DNA of 48,756 bases from contig JAFZFZ010000018.1 of assembly GCA_017557005.1 (NCBI GenBank), forward strand, positions 1-48,756. The letters run 5' to 3'. The translations under genes were made by a program, and so were the position numbers. This DNA is from Bacteroidaceae bacterium (GTDB lineage: Bacteria > Bacteroidota > Bacteroidia > Bacteroidales > Bacteroidaceae). The notes beneath the pieces were generated by a model. The model did no database searches and was not told where the DNA came from. It saw nothing but the letters and a program-made list of their open reading frames with translations. Shown here piece by piece: positions 25,740 to 33,933 of the stretch; within the stretch, counting starts at the first letter, position 1, and every line of letters begins with the position of its first letter.

Positions 25740-26468
25740 TTATTTTTTTGTTCCTATCACTTGGTTGTTGTAGTCCAGGTTGATGCGCGAGTACTTGTTC
25801 CATCCCACCTGAGTCAGTCCCTTCTCGTAGAAGGTATACAGCTTGTCAAACTTGCTTGCATAGTTTCCGGGACGTCCCAGCACAATGGTGTGATCGCCCA
25901 CACGAGGCGCCAGTTCGATCTCGCGAGCAGCAGTCACATACACCTGCGCAATCTGTGCTTTCCAGAATGCGTCGGCCTGTAAAAACTGCGCCAATTCCAA
26001 CAATTCGTGACAAGCAAAGTTACGAGTGATATGTCCAGTTGCTACGGGCAGATACACCGCCTTCGAGATGCGCTCTATCACCTCACCCTCCTCGTCGATA
26101 TAGTAGTTTTCACCATTGTTGGCAATCACATGCAGGATGGGGCGGCGGCACTCCACCTCTATGCCGAGGTATCCGCTCACGGTCTTGTAACACTCGCTCT
26201 TGCGCACCAGCGGTGCCGCATCCAGCGCCTTCTCAATAGCACGTAAGTTCACCTCCTCCATGAGTTTTCCCGTGGGGTCGAGGCCACTCTTGCGCAGCAG
26301 GGAAAGCACGTCATTCGTATTCATGTATCCCACCTCTGCACTATCGGCAATCTCCAACTTCACACCTTGACACACCTGGTCGGCAGGTTTGTTGGAAAAC
26401 ACGATAGCCCCCACTACGATGTAGGCTGCCAGCAGAGCGAGCACGATGGTTGAAATCCATTTCTTCAT
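25740..26468 (-). CDS. ftsQ: Cell division protein FtsQ
   Basis: The 242-residue protein has one N-terminal membrane helix (about 4-26, STIVLALLAAYIVVGAIVF). A POTRA-like region follows (VGYMNTNDVLSLLRKSGLDP; LEEVNLRAIEKAL-like), then the FtsQ beta domain (YIDEEGEVIERI...YLPVATGHI). Its ATG overlaps the murC stop by 4 bp, so the two are translationally coupled. It bridges cytoplasmic and periplasmic division proteins. Sequence conservation is low in this family, and the context murC-ftsQ-ftsA-ftsZ supports the call. Confidence 0.94.
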   Translation of the reverse strand: MKKWISTIVLALLAAYIVVGAIVFSNKPADQVCQGVKLEIADSAEVGYMNTNDVLSLLRKSGLDPTGKLMEEVNLRAIEKALDAAPLVRKSECYKTVSGYLGIEVECRRPILHVIANNGENYYIDEEGEVIERISKAVYLPVATGHITRNFACHELLELAQFLQADAFWKAQIAQVYVTAAREIELAPRVGDHTIVLGRPGNYASKFDKLYTFYEKGLTQVGWNKYSRINLDYNNQVIGTKK

Positions 26469-27850
26469 AAGGTCGAAGTCAAAATGTCTGTAATCTGCGA
26501 TGCATAGTTCTCAATGTCTCCTGCGCCCAACGACACCAACACCTCGAGGTCATCCTTCATGGCCTCTACTGTTGCCAGCACCTCCTCCTTGCGTATCATT
26601 CTCTTCTCCACGTGAGCACCCAGGTTGTCGTAGATGAGTGCGCTCGTCACTCCCGGTATAGGCTCTTCGCGAGCAGGATAGATATCGGTAAGTATCACCT
26701 CATCGAAGAGTGAGAGACTCTCTGCAAATTCACGATAGAAGTCATTGGTGCGCGAGTACAGATGCGGCTGGAAGATCACCGTCACCTTGCGTCCGGCATA
26801 GAGCTCACGTATCGAGAGTGCGCTTTGGCGTATCTCGGCTGGGTGGTGAGCATAATCGGTGAGAAACACCTTCGCCTCGGTCTTCAACTTGAAGTCGAAG
26901 CGGCGCTCCACACCTCGGAAGGTCGCCATACCCTCGCGCAGTTCCTCGTCGGTCACGCCACAAAGCTGAGCCATCGCCATGGCAGCAATGCCATTATCGA
27001 TATTGATGCTCAAGGGCACACCCAAGCGGATATCCTTCACGGTGCCTTGCGGAGATACAAAGTCAAACACAATCTCACCGCCACCGATACGCACATTCTC
27101 GGCATGATAGTCGCCCTGGTTTCGCGAGTAAGTGTACACACGCACACCCTCCTGTACACGCGGCTTTATCTCCAGCCCCTCATGAATGATGAGCGCTCCC
27201 TCAGGGTTGATGAGTGAGGTGTAGTGCTCAAAACTCTCCCAGTAGGCCTCGGGCGTACCGTATATGTCCAGATGGTCGGGGTCGGTAGAGGTTATCACCG
27301 ACATATAGGGGCGCAACTGATGAAACGAGCGATCAAACTCATCAGCCTCAATCACCACATAGTCGCTCTTATCGCTCAACAGCAAATTGGTGCCATAGTT
27401 TTGCGATATGCCACCCAAGAAGGCCGTAGCTCCCACGTGCGAGTTGTAGATGAGGTGTGCAGCCATAGCCGAAGTGGTGGTCTTTCCATGTGTACCGGCA
27501 GCACACAAACCACGACGACTACGTGTAATGGTACCCAACACCTGGGCACGCTTCTGAATCTCGAAGCCCTGTTCGCTAAACCATACCAACTCGCTATGTG
27601 TAGCGGGCACAGCAGGTGTATACACCACCAACGTATGCTCCTTATCCTTGCAACTCTCAGGAATGAGTGTGCAGTCGTCCTCATAGTGTATGGCAGCGCC
27701 CTCGGCACACAGACGTTCGGTGAGCGCACTTGCCGTACGATCATAGCCAGCTACCACCTTGCCCAACGACAAGAAATAGCGCACCAAGGCACTCATACCG
27801 ATGCCACCTGCACCGATGAAATATACCGATTTTATCGTATCAATGTTCAT
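26465..27850 (-). CDS. murC: UDP-N-acetylmuramate--L-alanine ligase MurC
   Basis: The 461-residue protein has the Rossmann start SVYFIGAGGIGMSALV. The ATP P-loop AAGTHGKTTTSAMAA lies near 117-130, followed by DEFDRSFHQLRP and YAHHPAEIRQS in the Mur ligase C-terminal domain. It adds L-alanine to UDP-MurNAc in the cytoplasm. It is the first gene of this run; the murG gene normally upstream in Bacteroidales is not adjacent. A structured 383-bp region separates it from lplA. Confidence 0.98.
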   Translation of the reverse strand: MNIDTIKSVYFIGAGGIGMSALVRYFLSLGKVVAGYDRTASALTERLCAEGAAIHYEDDCTLIPESCKDKEHTLVVYTPAVPATHSELVWFSEQGFEIQKRAQVLGTITRSRRGLCAAGTHGKTTTSAMAAHLIYNSHVGATAFLGGISQNYGTNLLLSDKSDYVVIEADEFDRSFHQLRPYMSVITSTDPDHLDIYGTPEAYWESFEHYTSLINPEGALIIHEGLEIKPRVQEGVRVYTYSRNQGDYHAENVRIGGGEIVFDFVSPQGTVKDIRLGVPLSINIDNGIAAMAMAQLCGVTDEELREGMATFRGVERRFDFKLKTEAKVFLTDYAHHPAEIRQSALSIRELYAGRKVTVIFQPHLYSRTNDFYREFAESLSLFDEVILTDIYPAREEPIPGVTSALIYDNLGAHVEKRMIRKEEVLATVEAMKDDLEVLVSLGAGDIENYASQITDILTSTL

Positions 27851-27893
27851 GTTCGTTTCTCCCTTAAGAACTAAATGAATATACCTTTCCTAA

Positions 27894-28083
27894 CTAAGAA
27901 TCTATTTTTATTTTACCGTTAATAGGTCTTTGTTATACTTTTCAGTTTATTTGAGGCTCTTTTTGGCATCTTTACTCTTCTTGATCTTGCAAATAGGCCA
28001 CTATTTGCCGCACTCAAAAAGCGCAAATCTACTCAAAAAAATCTCACAACTAAACTTGAAATAAAATCCAAATAGATTCTTAG
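27894..28083 (-). repeat. 190-bp inverted-repeat element with internal hairpin in the murC leader
   Basis: Two arms of about 21 bases, 27894-27914 and 28063-28083, are inverted copies with two mismatches (CTAAGAATCTATTT at one end, AAATAGATTCTTAG at the other). Between them is a perfect hairpin GCAAATAG (27989-27996) / CTATTTGC (28001-28008) with a 4-base loop. The element fills about half of the 27851-28233 gap and includes the likely murC promoter. It may be a structured leader or a small non-coding mobile relic. Confidence 0.65.
28024..28031 (-). promoter_or_regulatory. Candidate -7 box for the murC-ftsQAZ operon
   Basis: On the minus strand TAGATTTG fits TANNTTTG; TTTA 19 bp upstream is a weak -33. 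Transcription would start near 28017, giving a leader of about 165 nt that begins with the hairpin at 27989-28008. A second weaker candidate, TATCTTCG, lies at 28087-28094. Confidence 0.45.
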
Positions 28084-28096
28084 CCGCGAAGATACA

Positions 28097-28140
28097 TAAA
28101 ATAATTGACAATGAGCCATGCGCGCCCGACAATTATTTTA
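28097..28140. repeat. Inverted repeat with 11-bp arms
   Basis: TAAAATAATTG (28097-28107) and CAATTATTTTA (28130-28140) are perfect inverted copies, 22 bp apart. They lie between the lplA terminator and the murC leader. A role is not evident. Confidence 0.6.
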
Positions 28141-28153
28141 GGAATAATTCATT

Positions 28154-28191
28154 AAAAAAAGATGGCACTCTCCAATGTAGAGAGCGCCATC
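28154..28191 (-). terminator. Intrinsic terminator after lplA
   Basis: Arms GATGGCACTCTC (28161-28172) and GAGAGCGCCATC (28180-28191) pair with one mismatch. On the minus strand the hairpin is followed by a run of seven T (28154-28160). It lies 42 bp past the lplA stop and separates lplA from murC. Confidence 0.88.
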
Positions 28192-28233
28192 CTATATCAT
28201 TTCTATCATTCGCGAGCCAATCATCCAGCCTCA

Positions 28234-29262
28234 TCAACAAAGGAGGCGTAACAAATCCTGTGGCGTCGCCCCATCAAAGTAGCGTTGCACATCCATATCG
28301 GCCAGACATCGTTCTATGCTCGAGAGCTCATAGCGCACACCCACGAGTGCCTCCTCCAGAGCTACAGGCGATAGACTACCGATGAAGTCGCCCCCGAAAG
28401 AGCAGGAAGCAATCACGCCATTGCGTAACCTGACCGTCACCTCCACGGTGCCGCAGCGCAGACGCTCCTTACGGTTTACCAAGCACTCCTCCCCGGGGTC
28501 CTTTGCGTGCGATGTACCACCAGCGACGCTACGTTGGAAGGTCCACTCCTCCGTGGCAAACTTCTCACGGGCCATGCGAGCAATCTCTTCCAGCTGATGC
28601 GACCGCAACACATATTCGGCATCGCTATAGTTAGTCGATAGATGCCGCTCAAGCCTACACTTGAAATCCTCGATATCCGCCACATCTGGCAAGCACTCGC
28701 GCAGGTTCGTCACACGACTCCGCACCGAAGCGATACCCTTGGACTCCAATTTCCCTATAGGCGGGGTCAACGCCCTCTCCAGCACCTCGAGGTCCACGTC
28801 AAACATCAGTGTTCCATGCACCATGAGGCGATCCTTATACACCCTCTTGGCATACCCCGACACCTTATGTCCATCGACCAAGATATCGTTTCGTCCCGAC
28901 AGTTCCGCCTCCACGCCCAACGACTGCAACGCATGCAGCATGTGGCGTGTATATTCAGGGTAGTCTCTATTGAGGTCGGCTGCGCGCCCCACGATGGTAT
29001 AGTTCAGATTGCCCAGATCGTGATACACCGCTCCGCCTCCCGTGACCCTGCGCACCAATGCTATGTCGTTCTGCTTCAGATAGTCAAGGTCCACCTCGGC
29101 ATAGGCATTCTGGTTGAGACCGATGATCACCGCAGGGCGGTTCTGCCATAGGAAGAAGAGCGGTTCATCGAGCGTCAGCTGCTGCAAGGCATACTCATCG
29201 AATGCCATATTGAAACATGGGTCTGTACTCTGATTCTTGAGATAGCGCATAGGGATAATCAT
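28234..29262 (-). CDS. lplA: Lipoate--protein ligase A
   Basis: The product is about 342 residues from the ATG at 29262 (MIIPMRYLKNQSTDPCFNMA). An alternative ATG at 29250 is possible, while a GTG at 29280 would lie inside a hairpin. Family motifs are FFLWQNRPAVIIGLNQNAYAE, the lipoate-binding RRVTGGGAVYHDLGNLNYT, and NDILVDGHKVSGYAKR with the catalytic Lys. A C-terminal accessory domain (from about 255) carries CSFGGDFIG. It activates lipoate with ATP and attaches it to dehydrogenase E2 subunits and the glycine cleavage H protein. It is on the same strand as the rhamnose operon but separated by a hairpin. Confidence 0.95.
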   Translation of the reverse strand: MIIPMRYLKNQSTDPCFNMAFDEYALQQLTLDEPLFFLWQNRPAVIIGLNQNAYAEVDLDYLKQNDIALVRRVTGGGAVYHDLGNLNYTIVGRAADLNRDYPEYTRHMLHALQSLGVEAELSGRNDILVDGHKVSGYAKRVYKDRLMVHGTLMFDVDLEVLERALTPPIGKLESKGIASVRSRVTNLRECLPDVADIEDFKCRLERHLSTNYSDAEYVLRSHQLEEIARMAREKFATEEWTFQRSVAGGTSHAKDPGEECLVNRKERLRCGTVEVTVRLRNGVIASCSFGGDFIGSLSPVALEEALVGVRYELSSIERCLADMDVQRYFDGATPQDLLRLLC

Positions 29263-29268
29263 AAATGA

Positions 29269-29286
29269 GGGCGCTTGCACACGCCC
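29269..29286 (-). terminator. Weak hairpin between the MFS gene and lplA
   Basis: GGGCG (29269-29273) and CGCCC (29282-29286) can form a GC-rich stem with an 8-base loop. No T-run follows, so it is at best a weak terminator or attenuator. It argues against the GTG start of lplA at 29280. Confidence 0.35.
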
Positions 29287-29320
29287 CCATTGTATAGTTT
29301 GTTATTTCATTCGATTCGCA

Positions 29321-30667
29321 TCAATACTCATCGCCATAGCGTTCGCGGGTAATCTGTTCCAACGACTTACCACGTGTATTGGGGCATCCGATGACACCCA
29401 CTACCAGCGAAATGAGCAGCAGTCCAATCATGCAATAGGCAGCCACGGTGAATCCTTCGCCATTCTCGCCATAGATGTAGGTAAAGGCCAATCCCCAAGC
29501 GGCAGAGAGTCCGCGCACCACAAAGAACATGAGTCCCTGCGCACCGGCACGGAACTTGGCCGGGAACAGCTCTGATCCCCACAAGGCATAGAATATCTGC
29601 ACGGAGATACCGCCATTGATACCCCATAATATGGAGAACAGCCATAGAGCAGCCATATCATTCACACCACCAAGGATGACGAACCAGGTAGCCAACGCAG
29701 CCAACAGACCTAACACATAGAGCAACTTGTGCGACACACGGTCGATAAAGAACGATACACCAAATGTCACTACCACCACGATGACCCATCCCACACAGCT
29801 CAGCATGTTGGCATACTCATTGGTGAGTCCGCCCGCCGTCTCATAGATATGCGGTTGGAAGAATCCCATCACCGAGGCCACCAGGTTCCAGGTCAGGTAG
29901 ATGACCGCCAGGTAGCAAGCAGTCTTCACCACCTTGGCATTGGTAAACAACAGCTTGAAGGCATGCATCAGTCCCGTGTCTTCACCCTTCGCCTTAGCGG
30001 CGTTGCGGGTCTCGGTCCACTCCTTGCTCTCCTCCAGCTTGCGTTGCATATTCCATGCGATGAAGGCCACCACGAAGAGTGAGAAGAACACCACACGTGA
30101 GCTGAACACATTCAGTGCATCTCCAGCCAGCTCCTTGCCTCCGATAAGATGTCCGATGCTCTCCACCCATCCAAACAGGTATCCACCAGGAGCAAACAGC
30201 ATACCCAACAGCAGGATGATCATCGGTCCAAAGCCCCACGACATCTGCGAGATACAGATGTTACGGCCACGGTTGTTGACCTCTGAGCTTTCCGATATGT
30301 AGGTCCACGATGCCGGCACTCCGACACCTACCGATATACCTGTAACCAAGAAACCCGCCAGCAGCATGGGGAAGTTCACTGAGCACATCACCAGCAGCAC
30401 ACCCACCATATAGACCAGCAGGTTGTAGGTATATATAAACTTACGGCCATATTTGTCGGCCAGGAATCCACCGATGATAGCACCGATAGCAGCACCCAGA
30501 CAGTTGGCACTGATAAAGTTAAGCCATCCAAGATGCACCTCCGACAGTCCCAAGTAGTTCTGCCATAAGGTGAGACCGCTGGCACCGGCCACGATAGCTC
30601 CGGCATCCAGATAGTTGGTGAGAGATACCGCAATGGTACTCTTCAAGCTATTACCTTTCTCTGACAT
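29321..30667 (-). CDS. MFS sugar transporter, probable L-rhamnose permease
   Basis: The 448-residue protein has twelve likely membrane segments and major-facilitator signatures: GGFLADKYGRKFIYTYN between helices 2 and 3, and FFIDRVSHKLLYVLG in the second half. There is a long charged loop in the middle (KLEESKEWTETRNAAKAKGED). The C-terminal PNTRGKSLEQI is a sugar-porter-like ending. It is encoded 12 bp after rhaA in a rhaB-rhaA-permease operon, so L-rhamnose or a closely related sugar is the inferred substrate. This differs from the E. coli RhaT fold. Confidence 0.88.
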   Translation of the reverse strand: MSEKGNSLKSTIAVSLTNYLDAGAIVAGASGLTLWQNYLGLSEVHLGWLNFISANCLGAAIGAIIGGFLADKYGRKFIYTYNLLVYMVGVLLVMCSVNFPMLLAGFLVTGISVGVGVPASWTYISESSEVNNRGRNICISQMSWGFGPMIILLLGMLFAPGGYLFGWVESIGHLIGGKELAGDALNVFSSRVVFFSLFVVAFIAWNMQRKLEESKEWTETRNAAKAKGEDTGLMHAFKLLFTNAKVVKTACYLAVIYLTWNLVASVMGFFQPHIYETAGGLTNEYANMLSCVGWVIVVVVTFGVSFFIDRVSHKLLYVLGLLAALATWFVILGGVNDMAALWLFSILWGINGGISVQIFYALWGSELFPAKFRAGAQGLMFFVVRGLSAAWGLAFTYIYGENGEGFTVAAYCMIGLLLISLVVGVIGCPNTRGKSLEQITRERYGDEY

Positions 30668-30679
30668 AGTTTTCTCCTC

Positions 30680-31933
30680 TTATCGTTTGCTTGTTACTTC
30701 GGCCACATACTTGTCAATTTCTGCAATGAAGGCATCGCCCACGGGCACGTTGTTCTTCAGGCAGAACATGTCATACACAGCCTGCCAAGGCATTGCCTTC
30801 TGCTCTTCCATCACTGCAAGCAGCTTGTACCCCTCGCCAGCGAGCTCATACTGAGCCAGCAACTCGCGGGGCTCAAGCAACGCACGCAGCATGCACTTCT
30901 GTGCCGAGCGCGAACCGATGACATAGGCACCGATGCGGTTGATAGAGCCATCGAAGAAGTCCAATCCGTAGTGAACACGGTCCAGCGCACCAGCACGTAC
31001 GATCTCTGAGAAGAGCTCCTGAGTAGGATCATCCATGATGGTCACATGGTCAGAGTCCCAACGTACGGGGCGCGACACGTGCAACATCAATTCCTTCACG
31101 AAGGGGAGCACAGCGCTCACCTTGTCGGCCGGACTCTCAGTGGGATGGTAGTGACCCGTATCGATGGTCAGTATCTTGTCGTTCTTGGCAGCATAGGCAG
31201 TGTAGAAGTCGTGCGAGCCTACGGTGAAACTCTCCAGTCCGATGCCAAACACCTTACCCTCGATACAATCCTTCATCATAGCCTGAGGCTTAGCGAATAT
31301 CTCGTCGAGCGACTGCTTCAGCAGGTTGCGATACAGGGCATGGTTCACACTCACATCCTTGCATCCATCGTGCACCCAAAGGTTCATGATACAGGGGTCG
31401 CCCTGTGCCTCACCCATCGCGTTGGCAATGTCGCGGCAGCGCTTGGTGTGCTCAATCCAGAAATCGCGCACACCCTTGTCGGGGTTCGACAGCGAGAGAC
31501 TGCCACTCTTCGGGTGCGAGAACGACGATGAGTTGAAGTCAAGCTTCGTGTTATGCTCCTTACCCCAATCAATCCAGCTTTGGAAGTGCTCCACAGTCAC
31601 CTCGTCGCGGTCTACCACCTTGCCCTGGAAGTCGCCATAGATCTCGTGCAGGTTCAAACGGTGCTCACCAGGGATGAGCGATTTAGCCTTCAGCACATCT
31701 TGGCGCAACTCGTCGATATTACGTGCAGCACCAGGGAAGTCACCGGTCGACTGTATACCGCCCGACATGGCACCTGCCTGCACCTCAAAACCCTTCACGT
31801 CATCGGCCTGCCAGCAATGCATGCTCAAGTGAAAGTCCTGTAGCTGTTCCAGTACCTTATCTGTATCAATACCCAGAGCGGCATAACGCTCCTTTGCAAT
31901 CTCATACGCTTTCAATATTAGCTCCTCTTTCAT
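30680..31933 (-). CDS. rhaA: L-rhamnose isomerase
   Basis: The 417-residue protein (MKEELILKAYEIAKERYAAL) is the same length as the E. coli enzyme; an ATG two codons upstream (31939) is equally usable. Diagnostic stretches are SMHCWQADDVKGFE, RLNLHEIYGDF, FNSSSFSHPKSG, MNLWVHDGCKDVSVN, GIGLESFTVGSHDFY, TGHYHPTE and HVSRPVRWDSDHV, which include the metal ligands. It converts L-rhamnose to L-rhamnulose in the cytoplasm with Mn2+/Zn2+. It follows rhaB after a 260-bp repeat-rich spacer. Confidence 0.98.
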   Translation of the reverse strand: MKEELILKAYEIAKERYAALGIDTDKVLEQLQDFHLSMHCWQADDVKGFEVQAGAMSGGIQSTGDFPGAARNIDELRQDVLKAKSLIPGEHRLNLHEIYGDFQGKVVDRDEVTVEHFQSWIDWGKEHNTKLDFNSSSFSHPKSGSLSLSNPDKGVRDFWIEHTKRCRDIANAMGEAQGDPCIMNLWVHDGCKDVSVNHALYRNLLKQSLDEIFAKPQAMMKDCIEGKVFGIGLESFTVGSHDFYTAYAAKNDKILTIDTGHYHPTESPADKVSAVLPFVKELMLHVSRPVRWDSDHVTIMDDPTQELFSEIVRAGALDRVHYGLDFFDGSINRIGAYVIGSRSAQKCMLRALLEPRELLAQYELAGEGYKLLAVMEEQKAMPWQAVYDMFCLKNNVPVGDAFIAEIDKYVAEVTSKR

Positions 31934-31939
31934 AATCAA

Positions 31940-32193
31940 TAGATTTTATGGTTGTTTATTTTTAATTTAGCATTCAGCTATCAGCATTCAACATTCATCA
32001 TTCAACATTTTCACCACGGATTTCACGAATTTTGTTTTTCCCATCAACACGATTCAAACACGAATTTAGACACGTTTACGCACTCGCTTGACTCGTGCTG
32101 GCCATCCGGATGGTTCCTTTAACCACTAACCGTTAACCCTTAACCAGCGACGCAGTCGCGATTAACCTTTAACCGTTCATCATTCAACATTCA
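31940..32193. repeat. Low-complexity intergenic repeats between rhaB and rhaA
   Basis: The spacer is composed of short iterated words: CATCATTCAACATT-type repeats at both ends, TTAACC words in the middle, and a CACGGATTTCACGAATT-like stretch. It carries CATCCGGA-TGGTTCCTTTAACC at 32103-32124, which recurs with two mismatches at 33893-33914 on the other side of rhaB. No gene or clear promoter is seen. Confidence 0.7.
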
Positions 32194-33660
32194 TCATTCA
32201 ACAAACACCTTCAAGTAGTGCTCATATCCCTTGGCCCACGCCTCAGCATCTTGTGGTTCGAAGGTAGCCGTTTCCACCGAGTCGGCAATGAGTCGGCGCA
32301 TGGCAGCAATGTCGCTCACCACGCCAGCCGCCTTGGCCTGCAACATGATGTTGCCAATCGCAGTGCACTCACTGGGGCCAGCCACCACGGGCACGCCCAC
32401 TGCGTTGCATGTAAACTGGTTCAGCACATTGTTGCGCGATCCGCCACCGATTACGTGCAGAGCTTCGATGGGGCATGGTGCCATCTGCTGCAGGAATCCG
32501 AACACCTGACGATAGCGCAGTGCCAGACTCTCGAAGATGCATCGCGTCACCTCACCATAGGTCTGCGGCTCGGGCTGACCCGTCTCGCGGCAATAGCCAC
32601 GGATAGCCTCCAGCATCGATGCCGGATTCGTGAAGCAGGGCGCGTCGGGGTTTATCACGCTGCGGAAGGCCGGTGCTGCCAATGCCGCCTCGATGAGTTC
32701 GCCATACGAGTAATTCTCTGTCCACTCCTTACGACAACGTTCCAGCAGCCACATGCCACATATATTTTTTAGGAATCGCGTGGTACCCTCCACGCCGCCT
32801 TCGTTCGTAAAGTTCTTGTCGAAACTCTCCTCGTTGATGATGGCCTCCTTCACCTCGATGCCCATCAGCGACCATGTGCCCGAGCTCAGGTAAGCGAAGC
32901 GCTCATTCATGGCCGGTACCGCAGCCACGGCCGACGCCGTATCGTGCCCAGCCACTGCTATCACCGGTATGGCACCCAGTCCCGTCTGTCGCTGCACCTC
33001 CTCGCTCAGCACCCCGATCTGTTCGCCAGGGAACACGAATCGGCCAAACTGGCTTGCCTTCACGCCACACACATCGAGCAGTTCCTGCTCCAGTTGTTTC
33101 GTGCGTGGGTTCAGTATCTGCGATGTCGAAGCAATAGTATATTCCGTCACCTTATTACCCGTGAGCATATACGAGAGTGCGTCGGGCATGAAGAGTATCG
33201 ATTCGGCCGCCTGCATGGCACTATCACCCGCTTTGTGTAGCGTGTAGAGTTGGAACAACGAATTGAAGTTCATGAACTGGATACCCGTGAGCTCATACAC
33301 CCTCTCCTTAGCAATGTGAGCAAAGTACTCATCCATGGCCCCCACCGTGTGCGGGTCGCGGTAGCAGTAAGGGTTGCGCAGCAGTCCGCCATCGCGACCA
33401 ATGAAGGCAAAGTCTACGCCCCAAGTGTCGATACCCACCGAGCATATCTCTATGCCCTCGCGTGCCACCACTTTGAGGCCTCCGATGATTTCATTATATA
33501 AGGCATAGATATCCCAATAGAAGTGTCCGCCCGTTTCGATGATATGGTTAGGGAATCGCGTCAGTTCGCGCAGTTCGAGGTTGCCCTCCGAGAGTGTACC
33601 CAAGATGGTGCGTCCACTGGTAGCACCCAGGTCTACGGCAAAGAAATGTGTTTGTTTCAT
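32194..33660 (-). CDS. rhaB: Rhamnulokinase
   Basis: The 488-residue FGGY-family kinase starts HFFAVDLGATSGRTILG (phosphate-binding motif). It contains SVGIDTWGVDFAFIGRDGG, PVIAVAGHDTASAVAAVP and HVIGGGSRNNVLNQFTCNA, all typical of RhaB. It phosphorylates L-rhamnulose at C1 in the cytoplasm. It is the first gene of the rhamnose operon here. The aldolase RhaD and a RhaR-type regulator are not in the window. Confidence 0.97.
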   Translation of the reverse strand: MKQTHFFAVDLGATSGRTILGTLSEGNLELRELTRFPNHIIETGGHFYWDIYALYNEIIGGLKVVAREGIEICSVGIDTWGVDFAFIGRDGGLLRNPYCYRDPHTVGAMDEYFAHIAKERVYELTGIQFMNFNSLFQLYTLHKAGDSAMQAAESILFMPDALSYMLTGNKVTEYTIASTSQILNPRTKQLEQELLDVCGVKASQFGRFVFPGEQIGVLSEEVQRQTGLGAIPVIAVAGHDTASAVAAVPAMNERFAYLSSGTWSLMGIEVKEAIINEESFDKNFTNEGGVEGTTRFLKNICGMWLLERCRKEWTENYSYGELIEAALAAPAFRSVINPDAPCFTNPASMLEAIRGYCRETGQPEPQTYGEVTRCIFESLALRYRQVFGFLQQMAPCPIEALHVIGGGSRNNVLNQFTCNAVGVPVVAGPSECTAIGNIMLQAKAAGVVSDIAAMRRLIADSVETATFEPQDAEAWAKGYEHYLKVFVE

Positions 33661-33690
33661 ATCCTATATCATGGTTATTAGATTCTGTCA

Positions 33691-33739
33691 GTGCACATGC
33701 ACCAACAAGTCGGTCAATGGTCTTCAAGCCACAAATATA
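33691..33739 (-). promoter_or_regulatory. Promoter and possible operator of rhaB
   Basis: On the minus strand TATATTTG (33732-33739) is a -7 box about 70 bp before the ATG; no clear -33 is present. Downstream of the box is the interrupted palindrome GTGCA-2 nt-TGCAC (33691-33702), a possible regulator site. Confidence 0.45.
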
Positions 33740-33769
33740 GTACATTTTTTTTATCTTGCACTATTTTAA

Positions 33770-33933
33770 ATTGAAAATTGAAAGTTGAAAATTGAAAATT
33801 GAGAGTTAACCATTAACCCTTAACCGATTTATTTATTGACCACGAATCTCACTAATCTAACGAATCTTTGCGAGTTGCTTCGCTCTCGCTTCCGTCTGGA
33901 TGGTTCCTTTAACCTTTCACCTTTAACCTTTAA
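33770..33933. repeat. Low-complexity repeats and a dispersed 34-bp element upstream of rhaB
   Basis: The stretch holds TTGAAAATTGAAAGTTGAAAA-like iterations and TTAACC words. A 34-bp segment at 33867-33900 (TTTGCGAGTTGCTTCGC...) matches 47440-47473 at 30 of 34 bases. The following bases 33893-33914 match 32103-32124. No gene is seen. Confidence 0.7.
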
